64,000 bases of DNA from Polietes domitor. Taxonomy: Eukaryota > Arthropoda > Insecta > Diptera > Muscidae. How positions within the stretch are numbered: position 1 is the first letter of the stretch; every line of letters starts with the position of its first letter. The stretch spans positions 108,304,481 through 108,368,480 of the forward strand of contig OX377620.1 in assembly GCA_947397865.1 (NCBI GenBank), read 5' to 3'. A program made the translations under genes and the position numbers. The notes beneath the pieces are model-generated. The model ran no database searches and was not told the origin of the DNA. It was given only the letters and a program-made list of their open reading frames with translations. Positions 47,383-56,844 of the stretch are shown here, in pieces.

Positions 47383-48000
47383 AAGAGTGATTTTTTTGAG
47401 GTTAGGATTTTCATGCATTAGTATTTGACAGATCACGTGGGATTTCAGACATGGTGTCAAAGAGAAAGATGCTCAGTATGCTTTGACATTTCATCATGAA
47501 TCGTCTTACAAACGAACAACGCTTGCAAATTATTGAATTTTATTATCAAAATGCGTGCTCTGTCAAGAAAGTTCATTGCGCGCTTCCATTTTATGGTCAG
47601 TTTAATCGACCCACTGAAGCGGCTATTCGGGCTATTGTGACTAAATTTCGCACCAAATTTACATTGTTGGACATTAAACCACCAACACGCTTACGTAGAG
47701 TGCGAACTGAAGAAAATATCGCAGCTGTATCGGCCAGTGTTAATGATGACCACCAATTTTCGATTCGTCGCCGTTCGCACCAATTGGGTCTCTGTTACTC
47801 AAAAACGTGGAAATGCCAAAATTGGACTAAGCGGATGGACCACCTAAGACGCAGCCGCGGTCAACATTTAAATGAAATTTTCTTCAAAAAGTAAATGTCA
47901 TGGACCAATCTAACGTTTCAAATAAAGAACCGATGAGATTTTGCAAATTTTATGCGTTTTTTTTTAAAAAAAGTTATCAAGCTCTTAAAAAATCACCCTT
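47383..48000 (+). mobile_element. rosa-type mariner deletion derivative M2 (MITE-like)
   Basis: TIRs AAGAGTGATTTTTTTGAGG and ...AAAAAATCACCCTT, flanked by TA (47381-47382, 48001-48002). Leader and 3' UTR match M1 almost base for base. Internally the catalytic domain is deleted with the junction at ACGTGGAAATG/CCAAAATTGG. The same junction is seen in M3 (~40960) and M4 (~51255), so this deletion form seems to have been copied and moved. Confidence 0.9.
47496..47894 (+). CDS. Mariner HTH-only protein (transposase without catalytic domain), intact frame
   Basis: 132 codons from the natural ATG to the natural stop. Residues ~5-60 (NEQRLQIIEFYYQNACSVKK..., RPTEAAIRAIVTKF) look like the first paired-type HTH; KPPTRLRRVRTEENI is the basic linker; ~70-107 (VSASVNDDHQFSIRRRSHQL, GLCYSKTWK) is the second HTH. 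After residue ~107 the frame joins in phase to the normal C-terminus (MDHLRRSRGQHLNEIFFKK). All three catalytic Asp residues are missing. A protein that binds TIRs but cannot cut could act as a repressor, as the internally deleted KP derivative does for P elements; that is inference. Expression is unknown, but the leader is the same as in M1. Confidence 0.7.
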   Translation: MNRLTNEQRLQIIEFYYQNACSVKKVHCALPFYGQFNRPTEAAIRAIVTKFRTKFTLLDIKPPTRLRRVRTEENIAAVSASVNDDHQFSIRRRSHQLGLCYSKTWKCQNWTKRMDHLRRSRGQHLNEIFFKK

Positions 48001-48025
48001 TACCTTGATGGAGGGTATACAAATA

Positions 48026-48267
48026 TGAATATTTGTATCTTTATAGCAACCTACCACATGGACGGCTGGGTTTTCATAAGCGACAAGCTTTTTGTACCCG
48101 ACCTTGAATTGCCTTGTACCTGGTCGTGAATGATTTGTATGCAGTAAAATTTTGTTTTTGAATATAAAATGAGTAATAATTGCCACTTATTTTGTGCTGG
48201 TTAATTAAAAGCAAATTACGTTATTAGAGTGCTTTTGTGTGGCAGTAATACAGGGTGCTTCTGGTTT
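48026..48267. other. Unassigned gap between repeats
   Basis: About 240 bp without a recognisable element or frame. Confidence 0.4.
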
Positions 48268-48853
48268 TTATTCCCTCCACCTCCAGGATGGGGGTATACT
48301 AACTTTATCATTCCGTTTGTAACACCTTGACATATCGACCTGAGACGCTATAAAGTATATACATTCTTGATAGTCCCTCTGTTAGCATCTAAACGAAAGG
48401 AGCTAGGACGTCCAAATTGAACATAAATAAGTCTCATAATCGTAGATCAGTTGGGATTGAAACTGGACTAAATCGGCCCAAAGGAAAAATTTTTTCCTCT
48501 CAAGGACTAAAAATACCAATATTTTAGAGTATTTAGGCACATTTTTTCAATATGTCTGTTTGTACTTACTTGATATTGGGTGTGCGCATTCCCCCTACAA
48601 CAAAAAATGTGCACTACAAAGAGATTTTTATTCTTAGGGGGAAATGGGGCAAAAAGGGATAAAAATGGTACCTTTCAAACGGCAACAGCTAGAAACACGA
48701 AATTTGATGTGTATATTCCTCTTATTGAGTAGATAATATAAAAGTATTTTTCCAAATTCGTACTTTTAAGGGATAAAATGGGAATAGAGGGACAAAAATG
48801 GTACCAACCAAACGGTTGCACCTAGAATAATGAAATTCGGTGTATACATTCAA
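48268..48853 (+). mobile_element. Family A (copy A10), 3'-truncated
   Basis: 5' TTCCCTCCACCTCCAGG; TAACACCTTGACATATCG; the (GTCY)n tract deleted; then units with ACTTTTAAGGGATAAAATGG. It breaks off at GGTGTATACATTCAAAG, upstream of the host gene's 3' side. Confidence 0.7.
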
Positions 48854-49091
48854 AGTATCTCCGGATAGTACACCCGCCACCTTCTCCTGATCAGAAGCAA
48901 CCTGCAGTGAAATTTTAAGTAAATCAACAAAGAAATGTGTTCTCTATACACGGCGATATTCAAAATGTAATATTTCGTAGTTAAAAAAAGTTTTAAATAT
49001 ATTGGAACACTATTGAACCTTTATTGAATTATTTCCCCGCTTCAAAGTACGACATAAATATTTGCAATATATATACATAAATAATGGGTAT
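48854..49091. other. 3' flank of the DUF1091 gene
   Basis: Intergenic DNA on the downstream side of the minus-strand gene; includes a second AATAAA on the minus strand (CCTTTATTG at ~49015). Confidence 0.4.
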
Positions 49092-49097
49092 TTTATT
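49092..49097 (-). terminator. Putative poly(A) signal of the DUF1091 gene
   Basis: AATAAA on the minus strand 36 bp beyond the stop codon. A second AATAAA lies about 75 bp further on. Confidence 0.5.
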
Positions 49098-49132
49098 ATA
49101 TAGTCCGTGATAGATTCAGTAAAACCGTAACA

Positions 49133-49854
49133 CTAAAATATGGTGGCATAAACGTCGACATTTATTGCTGGCTTCTTATTTACGGTCCATTGGGTAAACA
49201 CTCCGTACTCGCCACTTGGTACCGGCAATTGAGCAAAACTTTCCACAACAAAGGTGTTGTTAAGACGTGTCATTACAAATTGACTCTTCAGAGAGAAGTA
49301 AACAAGTTGTTTAGAGGAAGTTTGCATATTTGTATTCAGGAGGCGTTACTTACTATATTAAATGGACATCTGGGGGAAATGTTAGTGCTACTCACAAACC
49401 AAGACCAGACTATACGCGATACGGGATTCAGATGCAATAAACTATAACAATTTAAAGTTGCATTGTACAGAAAGGGCTTATATCCATTGGCCCGTTTCTT
49501 AAATGACACAAGACCCTGGTGAGACGAGATTATTGGGGTTATGAGAAATACATACGTTACAGTAGTGTAGGTTTCTGCACTTACCGTAAAGGCGGTGACG
49601 GGAAACTCGTTCAGTTTTATATCTAGCGTCAGATATTGAGAAGTCCTTGATTCGGCTTTCACACGACATTTATCGATAGTCATAATCGCGTTATCCATAA
49701 GTTCACACTGAACCTTCGTCAATTTCAACTTGAGGGACTGTGTCAAGAGAAAGAATGTGTAGTTTTTATAGTTGCTGGAAACGTATTTCGATATTACCTC
49801 AGAATAACTCATAATTGAGCAAAGAATTAACAGGGAAAAAATATATTTGTTCAT
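49133..49854 (-). CDS. DUF1091/DM8-family secreted protein, four exons
   Basis: Only clear host gene here. Exons (minus strand): 49798-49854, 49585-49737, 49354-49515, 49133-49285; 174 residues. Introns: 49738-49797 (60 bp, GAG/GTAATA...ACACAG/TC), 49516-49584 (69 bp, ACG/GTAAGT...CACCAG/GG), 49286-49353 (68 bp, ATA/GTAAGT...CTGAAG/AG); all phase 0. Residues 1-19 form a signal peptide (MNKYIFSLLILCSIMSYSE); start context AAAAAATGAAC is good for a fly. The family signature is at 77-93 (KRANGYKPFLYNATLNC); cysteines at 30, 43, 93 and 120; Asn-glycosylation sites at 88, 115 and 133-134. DUF1091/DM8 genes are numerous in flies, usually 170-200 aa, with mostly unknown roles; some relatives act in chemosensory organs. 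Function here is not known. Flanked by repeats on both sides. Confidence 0.88.
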
Positions 49855-49921
49855 TTTTTCTGCCAGCCACAAATGCCCAATGTTCGTAATAACAATAATT
49901 CGTACCTATCTGCTGTCTAGG

Positions 49922-49929
49922 TTTTTATG
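49922..49929 (-). promoter_or_regulatory. TATA-like element upstream of the DUF1091 gene
   Basis: CATAAAAA on the minus strand about 68-75 bp before the start codon, which would place transcription start near 49895 with a ~40-nt leader. No convincing initiator motif was seen, so this is weak. Confidence 0.25.
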
Positions 49930-50277
49930 CATATTCATATTGAGTTATACAACAATTTTATGGCTCAGTGACTATTCAAGTCATCATTTGACCATATTAG
50001 TCACAATTAATATCACATTAGGAGTTTCGCTAAAAACGGAAAAGCTGGCGCGCAGAAGTTCCAAATCGATTTGTAACTTGGCGAAATTTCAAAAACTTAG
50101 GCGAGGTATTTTCCCAATAGTTAAAACTACAAATATCTTGAGTTGATTGTATTATTTGAACAGTTTGAGTGCTCATGGAAACCTACAAAACTTGTGCTTA
50201 CGTGGTTGAATATTAAGGGTTGGATAGTGTTATATGGGAATTTTAGGAGTTCGATTAGGATACCCTTGAACCCCCTA
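49930..50277. other. 5' flank of the DUF1091 gene and edge of the next repeat
   Basis: Upstream intergenic DNA. From about 50215 (TTGGATAGTGTTATATGGG) it merges into the inverted-repeat element described next. Confidence 0.4.
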
Positions 50278-51757
50278 TTTTGTGAGGTTCGGAAAAAAGT
50301 TCATGAGCCAAAAAAATGGGGGTCAACGACTCAGCCGAAAGAGCCGTTGCATTAATAAATGACTTTAATTATGTGTTGAGCCGTAACATTTGGTACATTT
50401 GACTCCTCTAGAGTAGTGGATACAAATTTTATACACATTTTGCTTTTGTATGGGAGCCCCCTTAAACATTATAGGAGATCTATCAACTTCCTTTATTAAG
50501 TAGTGATAGGGGGTAGGTATGGTTGGGGAAAATGTTGAGAAGGGTAAATTAATGGGGGTCTGTCTTACACTTCTCTATATGGGGTCTACCGAAGAGCAGG
50601 TTGGGCTTTTCCTTCATAGAAAAATATTCAAAAATAGGCAAATGTATGGGGCCAACTTAAGGGTTGCAGTTGGTGGGTAGGTGTGTTCTGAGAAAATATT
50701 GGGCCTGAAAAAATATTGGGGTTAGTAATACATATGACTCCACTAGAGGCCTCCTTGCGCCAGTTAGAGTGGTGAGAGAAAACTGTAGAAGAAAATGTAG
50801 TTTTTGTATGGAAGCCCCATTAAGGAGTGGGAATAGGAGGTAAGTTTGTTCGGAAAAAATGTTGGGGAGGGAAAATTAGTGGGTAATTTTTTAGCTATTA
50901 TCTTTTTGGCAACACTGGTTTAAACAGCTGACGCACGTTTCGTGTTTTATTTCACTGTCAAATATCTTCAGTTTGGTCTATAATTTTACCATGAATCGTC
51001 TTACAAACGAACAACGCTTGCAAATTATTGAATTTTATTATCAAAATGTGGGCTCTATTAAGAAAAGTTTAATCGACCCACTGAAGCGGCTATTAGGGCT
51101 ATTGTGACTAAATTTCGCAGCAAATTTACATTGTTGGACATTAAACCACCAACACGCTTACGTAGAGTGCGAACTGAAGAAAATATCGCAGCTGTATCAA
51201 TTATAGATTCGTCGCCGTTCGCAGCAATTGGGCCTCTTTTACTCAAAAACATGGAAATGACAAAATTGGGCTAAGCGGATGGACCATTTGAGGCGCAGTC
51301 AAGGTAAACATTTGCATGAAATAATCTTCAAACATTAAATTATATGGAGTACGGTCCATTCCGATTCAAATAAAGATTTCATGCATTTTTCTGAATTTTA
51401 TGTGTTTTTTTTTTAAACTTTCCTATAGCTTTTAAAAAATCACCCTTTATGTTCGGAGAAAATGCAGGGATTGAAAAAATTTTCGGGGTCTTACATTTAA
51501 CTCCACTTTTTATAAAAAAATAATTTTTGTATGGGAGCCCACCTAAAGAGTGCTGATGGGGGGTTTGTGTGTTCGAAAAAAATGTTGGGGACGATCTTAC
51601 ATTTAACCCATCTTGGGACGACTCCAAGGCAGTTTTGGGGGTTTTTGTGTATTTTTACTCCTTTTCCCTCACCATTGACCCCGATGAGCACCCTCTTACT
51701 CTGACCCCACCACCCCCATTTTTTGGCTCATGAACTTTTTTTCCGAACCTCACAAAA
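50278..51757. mobile_element. Unclassified element with ~45-bp inverted ends, containing a mariner
   Basis: 50278-50323 (TTTTGTGAGGTTCGG..., GTTCATGAGCC...) is inverted at 51713-51757 with only homopolymer-length differences. Outer flanks on both sides include GGATAGTG, so the true ends may lie ~60 bp further out. The interior repeats TTTGTATGGGAGCCC and AAATGTTGGGGA motifs (loosely tandem) and is interrupted by mariner M4. A partial copy is at ~62390-62575. No coding frame. Confidence 0.55.
50883..51447 (+). mobile_element. rosa-type mariner deletion derivative M4
   Basis: Leader TTTTTTAGCTATTATC as in M3; ATG at 50991 reads MNRLTNEQRLQIIEFYYQN, then a deletion (~45 bp at AAGAAAAGTTTAATCGACC) shifts the frame. 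The same catalytic-domain deletion junction as M2/M3 occurs near 51255, followed by the MDHLRRSQG tail. Right TIR intact (AAAAAATCACCCTT, then TA); the first ~8 bp of the left TIR are lost. Confidence 0.78.
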
Positions 51758-51834
51758 TTAGATTTTCTAGCATATCAAAATCGAAAAGTCTTCACTATCC
51801 CACCCCTGTTGAATAAATCTATCTTAAAATAGGG

Positions 51835-52240
51835 TGGGCCATTTAACACTTTAAATTTGAACTACTTATTACTTCGACTTTGAAAGGTAGAATAACATTA
51901 ATTTTTATGTTTATTTTCAGGTTTATGTTATACATTTGCAAAATGTGACGCTATATGCTCGAACAAAATTGGGAAATATTAAAAACTTACTTCCAAAGAA
52001 GTGAGAGAAGAGATCGATCGCTCCTTGAAAGCTGAACTGAATAGCTTTCATGGAGCTCATTTTTATCTCGGTGGCTATGTCAACAAACAAAATTGCCGCT
52101 TATGGGTTTCAGAGAACCCACACGTGACTATTAAGAAACCATTGCATCTACAACGAGTGATTGTTTGGTGTGGATTTTGGGCTGTACTGAAAAATGACAA
52201 GGTACTGCCGAGCCAGTCGTGGCACTCATATGATTGATAT
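51835..52240 (+). pseudogene. Deleted mariner transposase of another subgroup
   Basis: A TIR-like GGGTGGGCCATTTAAC at 51840 precedes a leader, then LEQNWEILKTYFQRS (N-terminus) fused to AHFYLGGYVNKQNCRLWVSE, NPHVTIKKPLHLQRVIVWCG and FWA before the frame ends. The first catalytic Asp motif (FSDE) is replaced by FHG, and the remainder is missing. Distinct from the M1-M4 family. Confidence 0.7.
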
Positions 52241-52320
52241 CGTGTTCCATTATTAAATGACAAATTTCAATGTTTCCAATATTTTCTGTGAAATCATAGT
52301 AACTCTGTTTGCGGATACAG

Positions 52321-52422
52321 GTGAAGAGGCAGAAAGAAGCAAACGCTCAGTTCACAGCAGAGGAATCGAACAAAGTCATTACGACACTGGAAGTAAGCCC
52401 TGAAGTAGATCAAGACATGTAG
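52321..52422 (+). CDS. Possible terminal exon of an unknown host gene (33 codons)
   Basis: After an acceptor-like TTTGCGGATACAG (to 52320) the frame reads VKRQKEANAQFTAEESNKVI, then TTLEVSPEVDQDM and a stop. Charged, non-repetitive composition and codon-like third positions differ from the surrounding repeats. I do not recognise the protein. Upstream exons were not found; the deleted mariner at 51835-52240 may lie in the preceding intron. Could also be chance. Confidence 0.3.
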   Translation: MKRQKEANAQFTAEESNKVITTLEVSPEVDQDM

Positions 52423-52790
52423 AAGACACCTACTCGGAAATGGGAGATAACATCCGGACGGAAAGCCTTATTTATGATTAATGATTCACAGTTATATTAC
52501 ACACAAACACGCATGCATAAATGCAAATTAATCGGAAGAAGAAAAAAAATTGTGTCTTTTGTTTTGATTTACGAAATATTACATTAATCAATTTTTTTTA
52601 AATTTTACATGTACCCTCAATGATATGATCATCTTTTGCGGTAAATATACGAAACCAAAAGGCCACAGAACGGAATATTTTTCATCGGCATTTCGAAGAC
52701 CAAAGCAATGTGCGCCCCAAGGTGTGTTGACCACGATTCTGATGCAATTTGGTACACTTCTAGTCGTTCTTATGGGTAATATGTGCCAGT

Positions 52791-53456
52791 TAGTATGATA
52801 GTGGTCTAAGTTACACTTTATACGTTTTGAGATATACAATGGTTTATGTTTGAGTCAATAATATTTTTTCATCAAAGCACAACAGTTTTCCCTTAGAATA
52901 TCCTACTACTATAACGAACTTTTATAAAAACTCGACAACGTCGGTACCTCTAAGGGAACCACTACTTTCAGAGAATGAGAATGACTTAGACCACATTCAT
53001 TCTTCTCAAAATTGAAAAAATTAAAAAAATAGTTTATTTTAGTTCGAAAATGTAACATTACCGTACTAAAAATGAAAGACAGCTCAAAATATTTTATTCA
53101 AAAAATAAAAATATATAAATATTTATAGTTTGTTCGTCTAGAAACTTTATATTGAAATTATTATCTACTTTTCAAATATTCCATTTACATTTATATGTTA
53201 TTCAAATTATCTGAATCACTTAAAGTGGACATTACAAATAAAAATGTTTGTTTATACGTCAATGACAGTAGATATAGTGTGACTTAGACCACTAAAGAGA
53301 ATTTTGGTGTGCATAAAATGAGAAATGTGATTGTAGTAGTACATTTCTATAAATCTCAAAAAGAAAACTTCTTAAATTAGAGAACGGATCAAAGTAAAGA
53401 GAAAAATTGGCATATCTCATTTTTTTGGATTTTTGACTTAGACCACTGTCATACTA
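52791..53456. mobile_element. 666-bp TIR element with internal copies of the TIR core
   Basis: TAGTATGATAGTGGTCTAAG (52791) is inverted at the right end (to 53456) with two differences over 24 bp. The core GACTTAGACCAC occurs two more times inside (52983-52994, 53281-53292). TA occurs at both ends and could be the target duplication. AT-rich interior, no coding. Superfamily not assigned. Confidence 0.6.
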
Positions 53457-54582
53457 TTTAATACTACTGATAGGACAAATGAGGGTGGTACCAGATACAA
53501 GTTCAAAAATGCCAATTTTATAACCTAGATACATTTCTCACATGCGAAGGACGGAATGATTAAAGGAAATAAGTTGTTTTCGCCTTATTTCTTTTTATTC
53601 AAGCTAACAATTTTCATCTATTTCCTCTGATCTCCACTAGGGTGGTAATAGTAGGGTGTGAAATTTATTGCCTTCCTACGAAAGTCTCAACCTCCTAAAA
53701 TGTGACAACGGGATAGAAAATGGGAAAGTCTTAGCTCAATCATATAACTAAAATACGCGACTCAACGAGAGTCAAATTTGCCAAAAAAGTTGATTTTTTA
53801 CAAAAAATCTAAGTTTTCCGACTCTAAATTCAAAACTATTTCGTCTGGATATCTGACTCTTCCTTTAGTTGATAGAACACTTAATTCTTTAATCTTTTAC
53901 ATTTATCAGGTGAGGGTCAAATATATAGTCCCAAATTTGAATTTTCATGCGAATAATATAAAATATAATAATAATAGTTCATTTATTTAAAAACATATAG
54001 TTACGTAATATTTGAAACTAATTAGTCCGGAAAAAAATCCTGCATTTTGGATAAAACTTTCGTTGTTCCTCGTCTTTTGTCGTTGAATGTTGAATTATAG
54101 TCTTGTATTATGTTTACTTCTTTCTCCGATGTACCACTGACAGCTCTTAAGCCGTTTACTATCTTTTTAGCATTTTAATAACTTTCACATGAATCTATTT
54201 TAAATCTTTTCAAAAATTAGAGTCCGTGGAGATACAAACTAATCGAATTCCGTGTCTAAAAATAATCAACTTTTTCAAAATTTATTTTTGCTTTTACGAC
54301 CCTACTATTCGAATTATATTATATACCTTTCAACCATCCTTTTTTGATGCTTTTCCCCAAATTACCATGAAAATGCAACTTGTTCCGTGTTGAGATACCA
54401 TAATAGATTAATTATTTTACACCACACCTTATCTGAAATTTCTTTATCAACAAGTCTATATTGGACTAACGATTTTAAATATACCCTTTTCTCTGATTCA
54501 GTAAACGAAATTTTATCTCTAAAAAGATAAATTTTAAGACAATAAATTGCCTTCCAACTAACGTAATGAATAGCACCTGGTA
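53457..54582. other. No supported gene
   Basis: AT-rich DNA, no recognisable element or exon. Confidence 0.45.
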
Positions 54583-54720
54583 GTCTTATTTTTTATTTAT
54601 TTTACAAAGTAAATTTATATTAATGCAGCGACAGATCTAGCCTCCGATCAACCCCCACGCTTATAGCCGAGCTCACTGCCTTCTCGAGTTATGGGGTGCT
54701 CTATTCTGAAAGTATTTTTT
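54583..54720 (-). mobile_element. Probable non-LTR 3'-end fragment
   Basis: On the minus strand a GC-richer stretch (AACTCGAGAAGGCAGTGAG, GTGGGGGTTGATCGGAGG, TAGATCTGTCGCTGC) is followed by an A-rich tail AAATAAATAAAAAATAAG, the usual look of a non-LTR 3' UTR and tail. No coding motif remains, so the family is unknown. Confidence 0.35.
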
Positions 54721-55811
54721 CCGATTGAATGTATCCTAAATAATTACGACAATGTTGTATAAATTTTTTGTAGTCATCTCTTAGCTGGTGGTTTTTTAAT
54801 TCTTCAAAAATATTGCTTGTATTATTTCTAATGTGTTTATCTGCTAAATCGTTTTGTATTTCGGTTTGTCTATATGTGACAACTTATCCTGGAATATTTG
54901 AAATATATCCGGCTGAGAAGCTAAAGTTCCGCCCATTTTGCAATTGAAAACATTTTTTAAAGCAATTTTTAGAATATAATAATAATTGATCTAAGATAAT
55001 CCTCAGTATTTACTGCACTTCTCGTTAGTTTAACATTGAATTCCTCCTACCTAGAATATTTTGTTATATGGGCGGTGGTTGTCCCTTTATATAAGGGTAT
55101 TCAAAATTACGATGCAAAGTAGCGATTGGCTTAAAAGATATGGACTTTTGGCATTCCAAACTTCATGTGGGGTAGTTCCATCAAAAAAACGTCCCAAAAC
55201 CTATGGTTGTGAAAATGCATCACCTTCGATTTTGATGAATATTGGTGTTCACCTTAAGTCAAAGTAGTATGTGGTCCGAGTTTTACAGTGGTCCAATGTT
55301 AATACTCTTGGGCGTTTTGTGAAGAAATAGCTTCGTTAATGATGCAATAACATTTGAAGGCGTCTTCAAATTATAACAATATTGGTATCCACCTTACGTA
55401 TATAAAGGACAAAGAACTCTCAGAAAAAATATATCATTTATCCTTGAATATCCTGAAAAACACATGTTTAATTTTTTGTGTATTTTAGCTTGTGTTATTC
55501 TCAACAAGATATCAAAATTTCAGAGTTAGGTGAGAATTGGTTCATTGTGGTTTCTCAAAATGATTTTCTATTTCAGCAAGGCAAAGTTGTAGTTTTTACG
55601 GTATTCCCTATATACTTAACTCATATATTGTAAAGATTTTGTAGTAGACTAAAATATTCCACAGGCCAATTCAATCGCTAGACAGGAAAGATTGTGTACA
55701 ATTTCACAAGACTTCAGCGCTGAATCCGAACACGACATCAAAATTGTTCGCGTTTTTTGAGATATAATGAAAAGTGAAAACACTGTTTACGAAAATTATT
55801 CATGTAACCTT
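54721..55811. other. No supported gene
   Basis: AT-rich. A frame at 55061-55267 has no domain. Nothing assigned. Confidence 0.45.
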
Positions 55812-55911
55812 AAGGCTGGTAAGCAACTCTCACGAAAATTTCGTTTCCATCAGAAATGTTTTTAAAAAGAACTCTCTAATGACATTTTCATGACAGGTGA
55901 GAACCAGCCTT
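55812..55911. mobile_element. 100-bp MITE
   Basis: AAGGCTGGT at 55812-55820 and ACCAGCCTT at 55903-55911 are perfect 9-bp TIRs; GCAACTCTCAC and GACAGGTGAGA continue the near-inverse pattern. AT-rich centre. The target duplication is not clear (TTA/TCA context). Confidence 0.55.
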
Positions 55912-56616
55912 CATATATCAATAATTTGCCTTCACAAATATTTATTGTAGTTTTAGTAAAAGTCGCCAAAAATATTGAGAAATCAGTTTTTTGAAATCGT
56001 TGTTTGTTGGCACGAAAAAAAGAACGAAATAGAGAAAATCGAATGGTGTAGTAAACGACAGATCTACCTTGAATACAAATTCATAATACCCCGTGAAATG
56101 TCCACATTTTGTGAATTTCCTCCGCTTTATATTGCGGCTAAAAACTAATAACCAATTTGAAATGAAATTTCATAAATTGTTCCTTCACGAATACATGAAG
56201 CCTTGATGGCCACATAAAAAACGTGTTCCATGCCATGTCACTTCCACCTAACCGCCACCGAGTAGGAGGAGGAAGTAACAGAGCCTGCAAAAGAAATAAC
56301 ACATAACCACCCTGGAAAAATACCAAAAGTCCAAAGAAATTTCCTGTACTAGGCATGCTAAGACCCACAATCGGTCAGAGTTGTATGTTCAACAATGCAT
56401 TGCAATGTACAGTTTGGAAGCCAAACAACTCAGAACAATTTGTTTCTTAATTTGCCAAAATGGCAACAGAATGCCAAAGACATGTTGACAGTGCTATGGG
56501 CCCACACACACACACAAGCCAAGGAGCACACTGAGAATGTCATTTCCGAGTGCAGGACCAACAACCGACAACCCACATCCCCCCAAAGCCAGTAACTGTG
56601 GTGGAGGTGGTAGTGA
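55912..56616. other. Less AT-rich, possibly genic DNA without a callable exon
   Basis: From about 56130 base composition becomes balanced and includes a short (CA)n run at 56501-56515. Several overlapping frames exist; none has a domain or splice-supported structure. Confidence 0.35.
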
Positions 56617-56808
56617 ATACTTTCGAAAATTAGTGTGCTCTGGTTGTGGTTTTCACAAACTCCACCGCGCCACGCCACGCCCCATCACCCACTCCAAGTC
56701 ACTGCCAGTGACAATGGTGGTGACAGTGATGTAAAGACATCATACGAGGACGACATGCAACAAGAACTGCGATTGAAGATAGAGCAAAAAGAACGGGAAC
56801 GGGAATAG
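56617..56808 (+). pseudogene. Coding-like segment ending at TAG, function unknown
   Basis: 63 open codons then TAG (56806-56808). The second half reads VTASDNGGDSDVKTSYEDD and MQQELRLKIEQKERERE, an acidic then charged, coiled-coil-like text. After the TAG the same frame goes on with RQQQQHQRQRD to a second TAG at 56842. It looks like a host-gene exon whose CAG became TAG, or a terminal exon; no Met near the start of the frame and no partner exon found. I do not recognise the protein. Confidence 0.3.
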
Positions 56809-56844
56809 CGACAGCAACAACAACATCAGCGGCAGAGAGATTAG

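Larger units (their letters stand above)
47230..48025 (-). mobile_element. Family B fragment split by mariner M2
   Basis: Left part 47239-47380 reads ACCTGCGACCTGTACTCTG, a GACG tract and AAGTCGATCGGTAC, and the right part 48001-48020 gives CTTGATGGAGGGTATAC, the 5' end of the element on the minus strand. M2 lies between them with TA on each side. Confidence 0.6.

Noticed and set aside
49333..49872. Single-exon 178-codon reading of the DUF1091 gene
   Set aside because: It reads through two introns and stops in the third; the first codon of that frame is TTG, and the spliced model fits the family length and cysteine pattern better.
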